64,000 nt of DNA from Clostridia bacterium (lineage in GTDB: Bacteria; Bacillota; Limnochordia; DTU080; RSA5), in assembly GCA_002919235.1 (NCBI GenBank), contig PKEX01000006.1:17485-81484 (forward strand), given 5' to 3'. This document shows, piece after piece, positions 15,649 to 24,010 of the stretch. The notes beneath the pieces were generated by a model. It was given only the letters and a program-made list of their open reading frames with translations. It was not told where the DNA came from and made no database searches. Each line of letters starts with the position of its first letter. The first letter of the stretch is position 1. The position numbers were made by a program, and so were the translations under genes.

Positions 15649-16353
15649 GTGGGGGCGATCCGGCTGACGGAACGCCGCAAGCAGTTCTTGCGGGGCGTGC
15701 TGGACTTGTACCGGAGGACCCAGCTTCCGGTACACTATGAGACCTTGGCCCAGCGTCTGGGCGTCAGCAAGTGGACGGCCTACGACGTGCTGCGGGCCCT
15801 GGAGGAGCAGGGTCTCCTCGCCCGGGACTACACGGTGAACCGCGGCGAGCCGGGTCGTTCCCAGATCGTGTTCGTGCCTACCCCCGCGGCGGAGGCGCTG
15901 TTCTCGCAGGTGCGCCCGGCTTCGGTGGAAGGCGGTGACCTGGTGGCGCTCAAAGCAGAGGCGCTCCGGTCGCTGGCCGAGTGGCGCACCCTCAAGCCCG
16001 CGAAGGCCACCCAGCGCATCATGGCGGCCATAGCCGAAGCCGACGTTCAGGTGAAGTTTTGCACGTACATCATGGCCCTTTTTCTGGTGCACTTGGGCGC
16101 CCTCAGCGACAGCGCAGTCGCCGTCGTCCGCCGGTTGGTGCGGGAGACGCCGGGAGTGGAGATGCCTCTCACGGTGTTCGTCGGCATCGTGCTGGGCATG
16201 GCCATCGAAGCCATGGGCCTCGGGGTGGGAGAGGAGCTGCTGGGGCTCTTGGGCCGGTTTCTGAAGTCCGTCATGGACTTGTCCCAGTCCGAAAAGGAGA
16301 TGCTGGTCAGCTTCCTCAACGACGCCCTGGCGGATGAGGCCGCGGCCACGTAG
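15649..16353 (+). CDS. Winged-helix transcriptional regulator
   Basis: A 234-residue protein. Residues 20-60 form a clear winged helix (VHYETLAQRLGVSKWTAYDV, then LRALEEQGLLARDY). The remainder is helical with a hydrophobic stretch (MPLTVFVGIVLGMAIEAMGL) and no domain I recognise; it could bind a hydrophobic ligand. GTG 15649 directly follows AAGAGGAG, the best start available, though SD spacing is tight. The next genes encode an exporter module, which this protein may control. No family name is assigned. Confidence 0.6.
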   Translation: MGAIRLTERRKQFLRGVLDLYRRTQLPVHYETLAQRLGVSKWTAYDVLRALEEQGLLARDYTVNRGEPGRSQIVFVPTPAAEALFSQVRPASVEGGDLVALKAEALRSLAEWRTLKPAKATQRIMAAIAEADVQVKFCTYIMALFLVHLGALSDSAVAVVRRLVRETPGVEMPLTVFVGIVLGMAIEAMGLGVGEELLGLLGRFLKSVMDLSQSEKEMLVSFLNDALADEAAAT

Positions 16354-16374
16354 ACTTCCGCTTGTTCGCGGGAA

Positions 16375-16411
16375 ATATTTGGGTCTTCCTTGTTTTCTTG
16401 GATATTTGGGT
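16375..16411 (+). repeat. Direct repeat ATATTTGGGT, possible operator
   Basis: Two exact copies of ATATTTGGGT (16375-16384 and 16402-16411) lie 27 nt apart in an AT-rich patch of an otherwise GC-rich 133-nt gap between the winged-helix gene and the MMPL gene. They may be binding sites of the upstream regulator or part of a promoter; no clean -35/-10 pair was found. Confidence 0.4.
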
Positions 16412-16486
16412 GTCGTGCGGTGCAGCGCCCGCGAGAGGAGCGGGGACGGTGCGCCGCGTCCGAAGCCTTGGAAGGAGCGGCGTGGA

Positions 16487-18787
16487 ATGGGTCTCTTGAG
16501 CCGGATGGTGCGGCAGTACCCGGGTTGGATCGTCGGCGTCACGGCGCTGGTCACGGCCGTGTTCGCCTACGGCGTGCTGCAGCTGGAGATCAGCACCGAC
16601 GTGCAGAGCTTCTTCGCCGAGGACGACCCCCGGCTCGCGTCGTTCCGGCGGGCGGGAGACACTTTCGGCAGCTCGCTGTACGTGCTGGCGGTAGTCTCCG
16701 CCGACGATGTTTTCTCGGTGCCGGTGATCCAGGCGCTGGATTCGCTCACGAGGGAGCTGGAGGAGGTTCCCGGGGTGGCCAGCGTCCGCAGCATCACCAA
16801 CGTGGAGAACGTGCGGGGAACGCCGTGGGGAATCGAGGTCGCGCCGGTCATGGACGTGCTGCCGGACTCCGACGCGGCGGCCGCCCGCTTTCGGGAGCGG
16901 GTCTTGAGCAGCGAGAACGTAGCGGACCGGCTTGTCTCGGAAGACCAGCAGCACACGCTGATTTTGATCCAGATGGCCGCCAGCGAAAACAACGACCCCG
17001 TGGTGCTGGCCATTCGCGACGTGGTAGACCGGTACGCGGACCGGCTCACGGTGCGCTTGACGGGCCACGCCGCGCTGACGCAGGAGCTGAACCACTTGCT
17101 CCGGGCCGACATCGTCCGGCTGATGCCGCCCGTGCTGGCCGTCATCGTCGCCGTCCTGTACTTCAGCTTCCGGACGGCTTCGGGTGTCCTCCTGCCCTTG
17201 GCCAGCGTCGGGATCAGCGTCATCTGGACGCTGGGGCTCATGGGTTTTCTCGGCGTCTCCTTGAGCCAGCTGGGCTCCGCCATCCCGGTGGTCCTCACCA
17301 GTCTCGGCAGCGCCTACGGCATCCACGTCCTGCGCCGCTATGAAGAGGAATGGCGCAAGGCGCAGGACAGCCGGGAGGCCGCCGAGCAGACGGTCCGCTC
17401 CGTGGGGCTCGCAGTGGTGATGTCCGGGCTGACCACGGTGGTGGGATTCGTCGCCAACGCCTTCACCTCCATCGTCCGCATCCGGGAGTTCGGCCTCTTC
17501 ATGGGGGTAGGCGTCGCCGTCGCGCTGCTGGTGGCGGTGCTGTTCATCCCCGCCGTGCTGGTGCTGGCCCGCGGCGGAAAGCGGGCGCGGCCTTTGGCGC
17601 CGGCGCCGGTCAGCGGTGTCGCGGGAGCCCGCAGCGGTCTCTTGGAGCGTCTGGGCGCCGCCGTGACCCGCCGGGCGGCGGTGCCGCTGGCCGCCGCCGC
17701 GGCGCTGGTCCTCCTTTCCTTCACCGGCTTTGCCCGGCTGGAGGTGGACACCGACTACCTGCGCTTCTTTGACGCGAGGAGCGAGACCCGCCAGGCCTAC
17801 GAGCTGGTGCAGGAGAAGTTCGGCGGCGTCGACACCATCCAGATCATCCTGGAGGGCGACGTGCTGGAGCCGGAGACCCTCCGCGCCATGGAGGCGCTCC
17901 AGGCGGAGCTGGACGGGATGCCGCGCGTCAGCGGTTCCATGTCGGTGGCCGACATCGTGAAAGAGGTGGGCCGGGCGCTCAACGAAGACGACCCCGCCTA
18001 CGCGGTGATCCCGGAATCGCGGGCGGCGGTGGCGCAGTACCTCTTGCTGCTCTCCATGTCCGGCGACGCGGTGCTGGACCAGTTTCTCACCTGGGACCAG
18101 GGTACCGCCAAGATCGAGGTGCCCGTGGCCACCACGTCCGCGCAGGAACGCGCCGAGGTGCTGCGGCGCGTCGAAGCGCTGGCCGCCGAGAGGCTGGGTC
18201 CTTACGGGCGGGTGGAGGTGACCGGCCTGCCGTACCTCATCGACGGCATGGCGGAGCTGATCACCGGCGGCCAGATCCAGAGCCTCCTCGTTTCGCTCGC
18301 CGGCGTGCTGGTGCTCCTTTGGATTATGGTGGGCTCCCTCGGGACCGGACTCCTCTGCCTCGTCCCGATCCTGGTTACCGTCGCGATCAACTTCGGATTC
18401 ATGGGCTGGGCCGGCATGACCTTTGACGTCATCACCGCGTTGGTGGCCAGCATCGTGGTGGGGGTCGGCATCGACTACAGCATCCACGTCTACAGCCGCT
18501 GGCGCGAGGAAGTGTCCAACGGGCACGGGCCGAGGGAGGCGGCCGTCGCCACCCTGGCCACGACGGGAAAGGCGGTGCTCTTGAACGCGGCGGCGGTCGC
18601 CGCCGGGTTCCTGGTCCTGCTCCTGTCGACGTTCCCGCCCCTCAGGACCTTCGGTTTCCTCGTGGCGTTCACCATGGGCGTCTCGTCGGCCGCAGCGCTG
18701 ACGGTGCTGCCGGCCCTCCTGTCGGTGGCGGCCAGCGTCCGCCGGGCGCGGCGCGCCCGGGTGGCCGGCGTCTCGAAGGCGGGATGA
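16487..18787 (+). CDS. MMPL/RND-superfamily exporter (HAE3 type)
   Basis: A 766-residue inner-membrane exporter with the twofold RND layout: one transmembrane (TM) helix near the N-terminus, an external domain (about residues 35-210), five TM helices (210-365), then a repeat of the pattern (TM at about 400, external domain 425-600, five TM helices 605-750). The loops GSAIPVVLTSLGSAYGIHV and GVGIDYSIHVYSRW are the MMPL signature. Proton-driven export of lipids or hydrophobic molecules is the family theme; substrate unknown. ATG 16487 has GGAAGGAGC upstream. It overlaps the leader of the LolA-like gene and ends in a short basic tail. Confidence 0.85.
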   Translation: MGLLSRMVRQYPGWIVGVTALVTAVFAYGVLQLEISTDVQSFFAEDDPRLASFRRAGDTFGSSLYVLAVVSADDVFSVPVIQALDSLTRELEEVPGVASVRSITNVENVRGTPWGIEVAPVMDVLPDSDAAAARFRERVLSSENVADRLVSEDQQHTLILIQMAASENNDPVVLAIRDVVDRYADRLTVRLTGHAALTQELNHLLRADIVRLMPPVLAVIVAVLYFSFRTASGVLLPLASVGISVIWTLGLMGFLGVSLSQLGSAIPVVLTSLGSAYGIHVLRRYEEEWRKAQDSREAAEQTVRSVGLAVVMSGLTTVVGFVANAFTSIVRIREFGLFMGVGVAVALLVAVLFIPAVLVLARGGKRARPLAPAPVSGVAGARSGLLERLGAAVTRRAAVPLAAAAALVLLSFTGFARLEVDTDYLRFFDARSETRQAYELVQEKFGGVDTIQIILEGDVLEPETLRAMEALQAELDGMPRVSGSMSVADIVKEVGRALNEDDPAYAVIPESRAAVAQYLLLLSMSGDAVLDQFLTWDQGTAKIEVPVATTSAQERAEVLRRVEALAAERLGPYGRVEVTGLPYLIDGMAELITGGQIQSLLVSLAGVLVLLWIMVGSLGTGLLCLVPILVTVAINFGFMGWAGMTFDVITALVASIVVGVGIDYSIHVYSRWREEVSNGHGPREAAVATLATTGKAVLLNAAAVAAGFLVLLLSTFPPLRTFGFLVAFTMGVSSAAALTVLPALLSVAASVRRARRARVAGVSKAG

Positions 18788-18846
18788 GGGAAGGAGCGGC
18801 TCTCAACGTGTGGAGTTGCGAATCATCGCGGAGAGGTGATGAACGG

Positions 18847-19662
18847 GTGGCAGCAGAGAGAATGACTAGGCGGCGCGGCGGCCTTTTGGCCGCGGGGGTC
18901 CTGGCCGCAGTCGCGGTGCTGGTCCTGGCCGTGGCCCCCGGCGTCCGGGCGGCCGGCGAACTGACCGCGGAGGAGATCTTGGATGAGCTGGAGGGTACGG
19001 CGTTCGTCGGCAGCGGGCGAGCCACCGTCGAGCTGGTGACGGTGAATGCCCGGGGACAGGAGCGTTCGAACCGGCTGGTCTTCTACCGGAAGGAGACGGC
19101 TCACGGCGCCAACCAGCTCTTGGAATACCTGGCTCCCGCGGACGTGGCCGGGACCAAGTTCTTGACGGTGGACGACGAGAGCGGCGAGACGCTGATGTGG
19201 CTGTACTTGCCGGCCCTGGGCCGCGAGCGGCGCATCGCGGGCAGCGCAGCCCAGGACAGCTTTATGGGCACCGACTTCACCTTTGAGGAGATCGGGAGCC
19301 TCGGTACGTTCAGCAAGGACTACGACGCGGAGCGCCTGGCGGACGAGGTCTACCAAGGTGTTGACAGCTATGTCCTGCGGCTGGTCCCCCGGGAGGCGGG
19401 CGGCAAATACAGCGCCGTCACCCTCTGGGTGGCAAAAGAGAGCTTCGTTCCCTTGCGGGTCGAGTTCTATAACCGCCAGGGCAGCCTGGAAAAGGTTTTG
19501 ATCAACGAGGACCTGCGGCAGACGGCTCAGGGCCGCTGGCAGCCTCACCTCATCACCATGCGCAACGAGAGCACCGGCAGCCGGACGGTCATCCGGGTGC
19601 TCGAAACCAGCGACGAGCCGGTCCCTGACGAATACTTCACCCTTCGCTACTTGCGGCGGTAG
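18847..19662 (+). CDS. Exported LolA-like lipoprotein-sorting protein
   Basis: A 271-residue protein with a signal peptide (MTRRRGG then about 25 hydrophobic residues, cleavage near GVRA-AGE). The mature part follows the LolA-like pattern of PF17131 proteins (annotated as outer membrane lipoprotein-sorting): LVFYRKET, LLEYLAPADVAGTKFL, MWLYLPALGRERRIAGS, FMGTDFTFEEIG, and PLRVEFYN. It would bind lipid in the space outside the inner membrane and probably takes substrate from the MMPL exporter. GTG 18847 is preferred because AGGTGAT precedes it by 6-7 nt. Confidence 0.8.
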   Translation: MAAERMTRRRGGLLAAGVLAAVAVLVLAVAPGVRAAGELTAEEILDELEGTAFVGSGRATVELVTVNARGQERSNRLVFYRKETAHGANQLLEYLAPADVAGTKFLTVDDESGETLMWLYLPALGRERRIAGSAAQDSFMGTDFTFEEIGSLGTFSKDYDAERLADEVYQGVDSYVLRLVPREAGGKYSAVTLWVAKESFVPLRVEFYNRQGSLEKVLINEDLRQTAQGRWQPHLITMRNESTGSRTVIRVLETSDEPVPDEYFTLRYLRR

Positions 19663-19694
19663 CGGAAGACGGCGGCATTGAGGAGGGAATGACG

Positions 19695-20993
19695 GTGCGG
19701 GCGGTGCGCAGTGGGCGCTGGTTCGCCTGGGCGGTTCTCATAGCGTTCTTCACGGCGTTCGGGCCGGCGGCGGCCGCGGCAGAGACAGAGGTCCGGGGCA
19801 CCGTGGCCTACCGGCTGGGATACGGGTACGACGCAGAAGAACTGGTGGAAAACTCCCTTAGCCTCGACTTGTCCGTCCAGCGGCGGCTGGGTTTCTCAGG
19901 CAAACTGTACGTAGGCTTCGAGGGGCGCATCCCGTTTACGGACGAAGAGGCCGAGCTGAACGTGGGCGAGGCGTACGCCGACCTCTACGTGGGTGCGACG
20001 GACTGGCGCATCGGCCGCCAGGTCATCAGCTGGGGGACGGCCGACGGGTTCAATCCCACCAACGTGATCAACCCCCGGGGGACGCTGACACCCGCCGCGC
20101 TCACTCTGGCCGGCGGGGCTCTGGACGGGGAGCCGGTCCTGGCCCTGCAGGCCTCGTACTACCTGGCCTCGGGCGGCAGCCTCACCGCCGTCGCGGTGGG
20201 GGAGTTCGTCCCCGCTGAGGGTGCAGACGAGATGCTGGCGGCGGCGGCCGGAAGGCTCAGCGCCGGGCTCGGCGGTCTGCCCGTGGAGGTGGCGGGCCCC
20301 GACCCGGTGCCGGCCGACGGCTCCCAGGTGGAGTGGGCCGTGCGGGCCGAAGGGCTCCTGGGCAACCACAACGTGTACGTCTCGTACTTTCGCGGCTGGG
20401 ACGACTACCCGGCGGCCTGGCTGGAATGGGGGCCCCACCCGCTGGATCCCGCGGGCTTTGTGCCCTCGAAGATCGCGGCCTCTTACCGCCGGGTCCACAA
20501 GTTCGGCGTGGCCACCGCGGGCACACTGAAGGACGCGGGCGTCTGGACGGAGCTCTCCTACACGGTCTTTGATGAACTTGAGGAGCTCGACGGCGCCGGC
20601 GCCCTCTCGTCCAACGCCGGGTATGCAGAACTGGTGGCAGGCGCCGACTACACCTTCGCCAACGGGCTGATGCTCTCGGGGCAAGTGATCTACTCCGGCG
20701 GCGGCTCGCTGCTCAGCCCGTACAAGGATCCTTTCGGCGACGTCGAACCGCAGACCTATTTCGCCGGCATCGCCCGGTATTCGCCCGAACCGGGACACGA
20801 CTTCGAGGGCATCCTGCTGGCCAATGCCGGGGACGGCGGCGTCATCGCCGCGGGCCGTTATACGTACGACATCCGGCAGGCGGCCAAGCTCATCCTGGGG
20901 ATCTCCCGGGTGTTCAGCGGGGCCGGTTCCGAGTTTCACCCGCTGAAGTCCATGGCCAACCTGATCTCGGCCGGCGTTGAACTCCATTTTTGA
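19695..20993 (+). CDS. Predicted outer-membrane beta-barrel (DUF1302-like)
   Basis: A 432-residue protein with a signal peptide (about residues 1-30, ending AAAAAE). The rest is alternating short amphipathic strands and ends in VELHF; a terminal Phe is the classic BAM signal of outer-membrane barrels. The segment RIGRQVISWGTADGFNPTNV is like DUF1302-type proteins that accompany MMPL and LolA-like genes in Gram-negative bacteria. No helical membrane segment follows the signal peptide. GTG 19695 (7 nt after AGGAGGG) is chosen over ATG 19689 (1 nt). A strong terminator follows. Confidence 0.75.
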   Translation: MRAVRSGRWFAWAVLIAFFTAFGPAAAAAETEVRGTVAYRLGYGYDAEELVENSLSLDLSVQRRLGFSGKLYVGFEGRIPFTDEEAELNVGEAYADLYVGATDWRIGRQVISWGTADGFNPTNVINPRGTLTPAALTLAGGALDGEPVLALQASYYLASGGSLTAVAVGEFVPAEGADEMLAAAAGRLSAGLGGLPVEVAGPDPVPADGSQVEWAVRAEGLLGNHNVYVSYFRGWDDYPAAWLEWGPHPLDPAGFVPSKIAASYRRVHKFGVATAGTLKDAGVWTELSYTVFDELEELDGAGALSSNAGYAELVAGADYTFANGLMLSGQVIYSGGGSLLSPYKDPFGDVEPQTYFAGIARYSPEPGHDFEGILLANAGDGGVIAAGRYTYDIRQAAKLILGISRVFSGAGSEFHPLKSMANLISAGVELHF

Positions 20994-21018
20994 CGTCGCG
21001 AGGTCTCAGAGCGGAAAG

Positions 21019-21051
21019 GCCCTCCCGGAGCCCGGGAGGGCTCTTCATTTT
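21019..21051 (+). terminator. Intrinsic terminator after the exporter module
   Basis: A 10-bp stem (21019-21028 with 21032-21041), loop AGC, followed by TCTTCATTTT. Confidence 0.85.
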
Positions 21052-21079
21052 CGCATGCGCCGATGGCCCTCCGGTCCGG

Positions 21080-21107
21080 TTGCATCTTCCGCGAATCGTG
21101 GTACCAT
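21080..21107 (+). promoter_or_regulatory. Probable promoter of the TauE/SafE gene
   Basis: TTGCAT (21080-21085) and TACCAT (21102-21107), 16-bp spacer, downstream of the module terminator. Confidence 0.55.
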
Positions 21108-21168
21108 GGACATATATGCCGTTTAAGCTCGGAGAGGGAGGTGCAGGGCGACGGACGGGCTGGCGCTG

Positions 21169-22050
21169 GTGGCAGTCGGCGGCGTGGGGCTGGTTGCCGG
21201 ATTCGTCGGGTCCATGCTGGGCATCGGCGGCGGAGTGTTTCTCGTGCCGCTGTTCTCCGTCGTCCTGGGCCTGCCGCTCAAGCTGGCGATCGCTACCAGC
21301 CTGGTCTGCGTCATCGCGACGGCGGCCGCAGGCGCCAACGTCTACCTGCGCCAGGGCCTCGCCGACATCCGCCTCGCCATGCTCCTGGAGATTCCCACGG
21401 TGGTGGGCGCCATCGCCGGCGGAATGCTGGCATCGGTCCTGGAGGCGGATGCCCTCGCTTTGATTTTCGTGGCCCTCGCGCTCTACACGGCGTGGACCAT
21501 GTTCCGGCGGCACGGGAGATCGCAAGGGGACGCCCGGGGCGGGCCGGGTCCGGAGGAGACCGAGCTGGCCGCGACCGGTGATCCGGGCGAGGGCGGTGTC
21601 TCGGCCGGCGGCGGTTCGTGGCGGGAGCGGGAGTACTTCGACGCAAAGGCGGGCCGCGTGGTCCGGTACCGGATCGAGCGGCTGGGGCCGGGCCTCGCCG
21701 TGTCGGTGGTGGGCGGCCTCGCTTCGGGGCTTTTGGGAATCGGCGGCGGGATCATCAAGGTGCCGGTGATGAACCTGGCGATGAAGGTGCCGATGCGGGT
21801 GGCGGTGGCCACCAGCAACTTCATGGTCGGGATCACCGCGGCGGCCAGCGCCGTGGTCTACTACGCCAACGGCCTGGTCGATCCGCTGGTGGCTTCAGCC
21901 GCCGCGCTGGCGGTGCTGGTGGGCGGGAACCTGGGCGCCAGGACCGCCGCGCGGGTGGATCAAGGGATGCTGGCGCGGGTCTTTGCCGTGGTCCTTGCGG
22001 TGCTGGCCCTGCAGATGCTCTACCGGGTGCTGGGGAGCGCCGGAGGTTGA
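21169..22050 (+). CDS. TauE/SafE family anion permease
   Basis: About 293 residues in two homologous membrane halves, each opening with a glycine loop (MLGIGGGVFLVPL and LLGIGGGIIKVPV), separated by a hydrophilic linker of about 60 residues rich in Gly, Glu and Ser. The family exports sulfite, sulfoacetate or other anions; the substrate here is unknown. GTG 21169 is the first standard start, but the SD GGGAGGTG lies 27 nt upstream; an ACG at 21151 is ideally placed and would give a more normal N-terminus. It is followed at once by DUF1634, a common partner. Confidence 0.85.
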   Translation: MAVGGVGLVAGFVGSMLGIGGGVFLVPLFSVVLGLPLKLAIATSLVCVIATAAAGANVYLRQGLADIRLAMLLEIPTVVGAIAGGMLASVLEADALALIFVALALYTAWTMFRRHGRSQGDARGGPGPEETELAATGDPGEGGVSAGGGSWREREYFDAKAGRVVRYRIERLGPGLAVSVVGGLASGLLGIGGGIIKVPVMNLAMKVPMRVAVATSNFMVGITAAASAVVYYANGLVDPLVASAAALAVLVGGNLGARTAARVDQGMLARVFAVVLAVLALQMLYRVLGSAGG

Positions 22051-22077
22051 TGCCGGGGTGAGGTGGGTGGATCCGTG

Positions 22078-22440
22078 ATGAAGCGAATGAGGACCGTCGC
22101 CGAACGCCCCGGCGCCGAGCCGCTGGAGCGCCGGCTCGCGTCGGTGGTGCGGGTGGAAATGTATTTGGCCGGCGCGGCGATGGCGATCGGGATGCTCCTC
22201 CACCTGCTGTCCCGAGGGAGAGGGAGCGGCGGGAGCGCCTCCGTTTTTGGACTGCGGCTTCTTTACGGCGACGGCGCCGCCTGGGCGTCGCTGGGGATCA
22301 TGGGTCTCCTCGCGATCCCCGCGACGTTCATCCTGTATTCGGTGCTCTACTTCACGCGGCGGCGAGAGTACGGGTTCGCCGCGGCGGCGGTCGCGGTCTT
22401 GCTGTTGATGATCGCGGGAGCCTTTTCGGGGCTGGATTGA
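22078..22440 (+). CDS. DUF1634 membrane protein
   Basis: About 120 residues with three hydrophobic helices (residues 30-50, 68-90, 98-116) and the LLYGDGAAWASLGI segment usual in DUF1634. These proteins are encoded beside TauE/SafE permeases and are presumed accessory subunits. Start may be ATG 22078 or GTG 22075; GGTGG lies 7-8 nt upstream of either. It ends the TauE unit. Confidence 0.75.
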   Translation: MKRMRTVAERPGAEPLERRLASVVRVEMYLAGAAMAIGMLLHLLSRGRGSGGSASVFGLRLLYGDGAAWASLGIMGLLAIPATFILYSVLYFTRRREYGFAAAAVAVLLLMIAGAFSGLD

Positions 22441-22479
22441 GAGCAGCCCGGTGCTCGCCGCGGACGGGCAGGCCGCCTC

Positions 22480-22509
22480 TTGACGCTGCAGGTCAAGCCT
22501 GGGTATACT
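22480..22509 (+). promoter_or_regulatory. Promoter of the terC riboswitch transcript
   Basis: TTGACG (22480-22485) and TATACT (22504-22509), 18-bp spacer; start near 22516, just before the riboswitch aptamer. Confidence 0.8.
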
Positions 22510-22515
22510 TTTGGC

Positions 22516-22641
22516 GTGACGAAGGGGAGTAGCAGTTCCTCCTACGGTCGTCATTACGGCCGCACCCGCGGCCCGGACGTAGGGCGGGAGTTGTCCCGGT
22601 GCGAGACCTTCGCAGGCTTACCAGCCCGCGAGGGTTTTTTT
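22516..22641 (+). promoter_or_regulatory. yybP-ykoY manganese riboswitch
   Basis: The leader holds both conserved parts of the yybP-ykoY aptamer: GAAGGGGAGTAGC at 22521-22533 and GTGCGAGACCTTCGC at about 22599-22613. The second part can alternatively pair with GCGAGGGT (22628-22635) to form a terminator (22606-22635, with an inner GGCT/AGCC stem) followed by seven T. Mn2+ binding would hold the aptamer and release the terminator, switching terC on. The gene it controls, a TerC exporter, fits manganese efflux. Confidence 0.9.
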
Positions 22642-22691
22642 GTGCTTCGAAGCACGCCCTCGCGCCGATCAGTTCGGGAGGAGTGGGTCTG

Positions 22692-23627
22692 TTGAGTTCC
22701 GTGGGGACATGGGTTTGGGTTCTCTTCAACCTGGGCGTCATCGTCATGCTGCTGCTGGATCTCGGCGTCTTCCACCGGCATGCCCACCGGGTCAGCGTGC
22801 GGGAGGCCGCCTTTTGGAGCGTCTTTTGGATTGCGCTGGCGCTGGCTTTCAACGTGGCGATTTACTTCTGGATGGGCGCGGAGACCGCGACGGAGTATCT
22901 CACGGGGTACTTGATCGAAAAGTCGCTCAGCGTCGACAACCTCTTCGTCTTCGCCCTGATCTTCAGCTACTTCCGGGTGCCGGCGCAGTACCAGCACCGG
23001 GTGCTGTTCTGGGGCATCCTGGGAGCCCTGGTGATGCGCGGCACGCTGATCTTCCTGGGCACCAGCCTCATCAGCCGGTTTCACTGGGTGTTTTACCTCT
23101 TCGGCGCGCTGCTTCTCTTCTCGGGCTACCGCATGCTGCGGCACGACAAGGAGCGCGAAGAGTTGGATCCCGAAAAGAACCCGGTGGTCCGGATCGCCCG
23201 CAAGGTGATTCCCGTCACCCCTCATTACGTGGGCGAGCACTTGTTCAGCCGCATCGACGGGGTGCTCCACGCCACCCCGCTCTTCGTCGTGCTGCTGGTG
23301 GTGGAGTCCACGGACCTGGTGTTCGCCATCGACTCCATCCCGGCCATCTTCGCCATCACCCAAGACCCGTTCATCGTCTACACCAGCAACGTCTTCGCCA
23401 TCCTGGGTCTTCGCTCGCTCTACTTCCTGCTGGCCCACGTCCTGGACTCGTTCCGGTACCTCAGCAAAGGCCTGGCCCTGGTGCTGATGTTCATCGGCGT
23501 CAAGATGCTGGTGGTCGACCTGGTGCACATCCCGGTCGGGGTCTCGCTGGGCGTGGTCCTCGGCGTCGTGGCGGTCTCGATCGCCTTGTCCCTCTGGGTG
23601 CGGGCCAAAGAAGCGCCCCAGTCGTAA
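22692..23627 (+). CDS. TerC family integral membrane protein, probable Mn2+ exporter
   Basis: A 311-residue protein with about eight membrane helices and the TerC signatures EKSLSVDNLFVFALI and ESTDLVFAIDSIPAIFAI, both with acidic residues inside helices for metal passage. TerC-type exporters (MeeF/MeeY in Bacillus) metalate exported enzymes and remove manganese. TTG 22692 is the chosen start: GGGAGGAG ends 8 nt upstream, and an in-frame upstream reading would run through the riboswitch. Regulation by the Mn2+ riboswitch is strongly supported. Confidence 0.9.
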   Translation: MSSVGTWVWVLFNLGVIVMLLLDLGVFHRHAHRVSVREAAFWSVFWIALALAFNVAIYFWMGAETATEYLTGYLIEKSLSVDNLFVFALIFSYFRVPAQYQHRVLFWGILGALVMRGTLIFLGTSLISRFHWVFYLFGALLLFSGYRMLRHDKEREELDPEKNPVVRIARKVIPVTPHYVGEHLFSRIDGVLHATPLFVVLLVVESTDLVFAIDSIPAIFAITQDPFIVYTSNVFAILGLRSLYFLLAHVLDSFRYLSKGLALVLMFIGVKMLVVDLVHIPVGVSLGVVLGVVAVSIALSLWVRAKEAPQS

Positions 23628-23697
23628 AGGAAGGCCCCGGTCGCGAGGCTGCCGGCCGTAGGGGGCGGAAAGCCGGGGCAAGCCGGCGCCGGAGCCG

Positions 23698-23898
23698 CTA
23701 AAGGCGCCGCCTCGAGCGGCCGCGGGTCAGGCGCATGTACGCGGCGAGCAGTTGGTCGAAGCGGCGGGAGAGCGTCTGGACGTCGGCGTCGAGGTGGTTG
23801 CCGCAAGCCCTGTCGAGGGCCCGGTGAAGCTCGGCGCGGACGCGCTCCATGTCGCAGCGGAGTCGATCCAGCACCTCGTGATGAGGTACGCCGCTCAT
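23698..23898 (-). CDS. Spo0E-like aspartyl-phosphate phosphatase peptide
   Basis: A 66-residue acidic/basic helical hairpin: helix one (MERVRAELHRALDRA), turn, and helix two with the Spo0E motif, here SRRFD in DVQTLSRRFDQLLAAYM (the usual form is SxxLD). Spo0E proteins remove phosphate from Spo0A-P and delay sporulation. ATG 23898 has GGTGG 5 nt upstream; an ATG at 23931 lacks an SD. It converges with terC; a GC hairpin overlaps its stop codon (23684-23709). Confidence 0.7.
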   Translation of the reverse strand: MSGVPHHEVLDRLRCDMERVRAELHRALDRACGNHLDADVQTLSRRFDQLLAAYMRLTRGRSRRRL

Positions 23899-24010
23899 AC
23901 GTCCACCAACCCTCGCCGGTGTTGCAACCATTATTGGATATGCGTGCGCGGCGGGGTGTAATGACGGTCACAGTGGAGGGGGAGGCCAGAAGACAGCGGC
24001 CGCGACGTGA

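Noticed and set aside
16316..18526. A 736-codon open frame on the minus strand opposite the MMPL gene
   Set aside because: It is antisense to a clearly conserved transporter and its composition (Arg, His, Asp, Gly, Gln rich) is that of a GC-biased shadow frame with no domain.
23640..23710. GC hairpins between terC and the spo0E-like gene taken as a riboswitch or terminator
   Set aside because: There is no T-run on either strand and no known aptamer pattern; the stems may simply reflect GC content.
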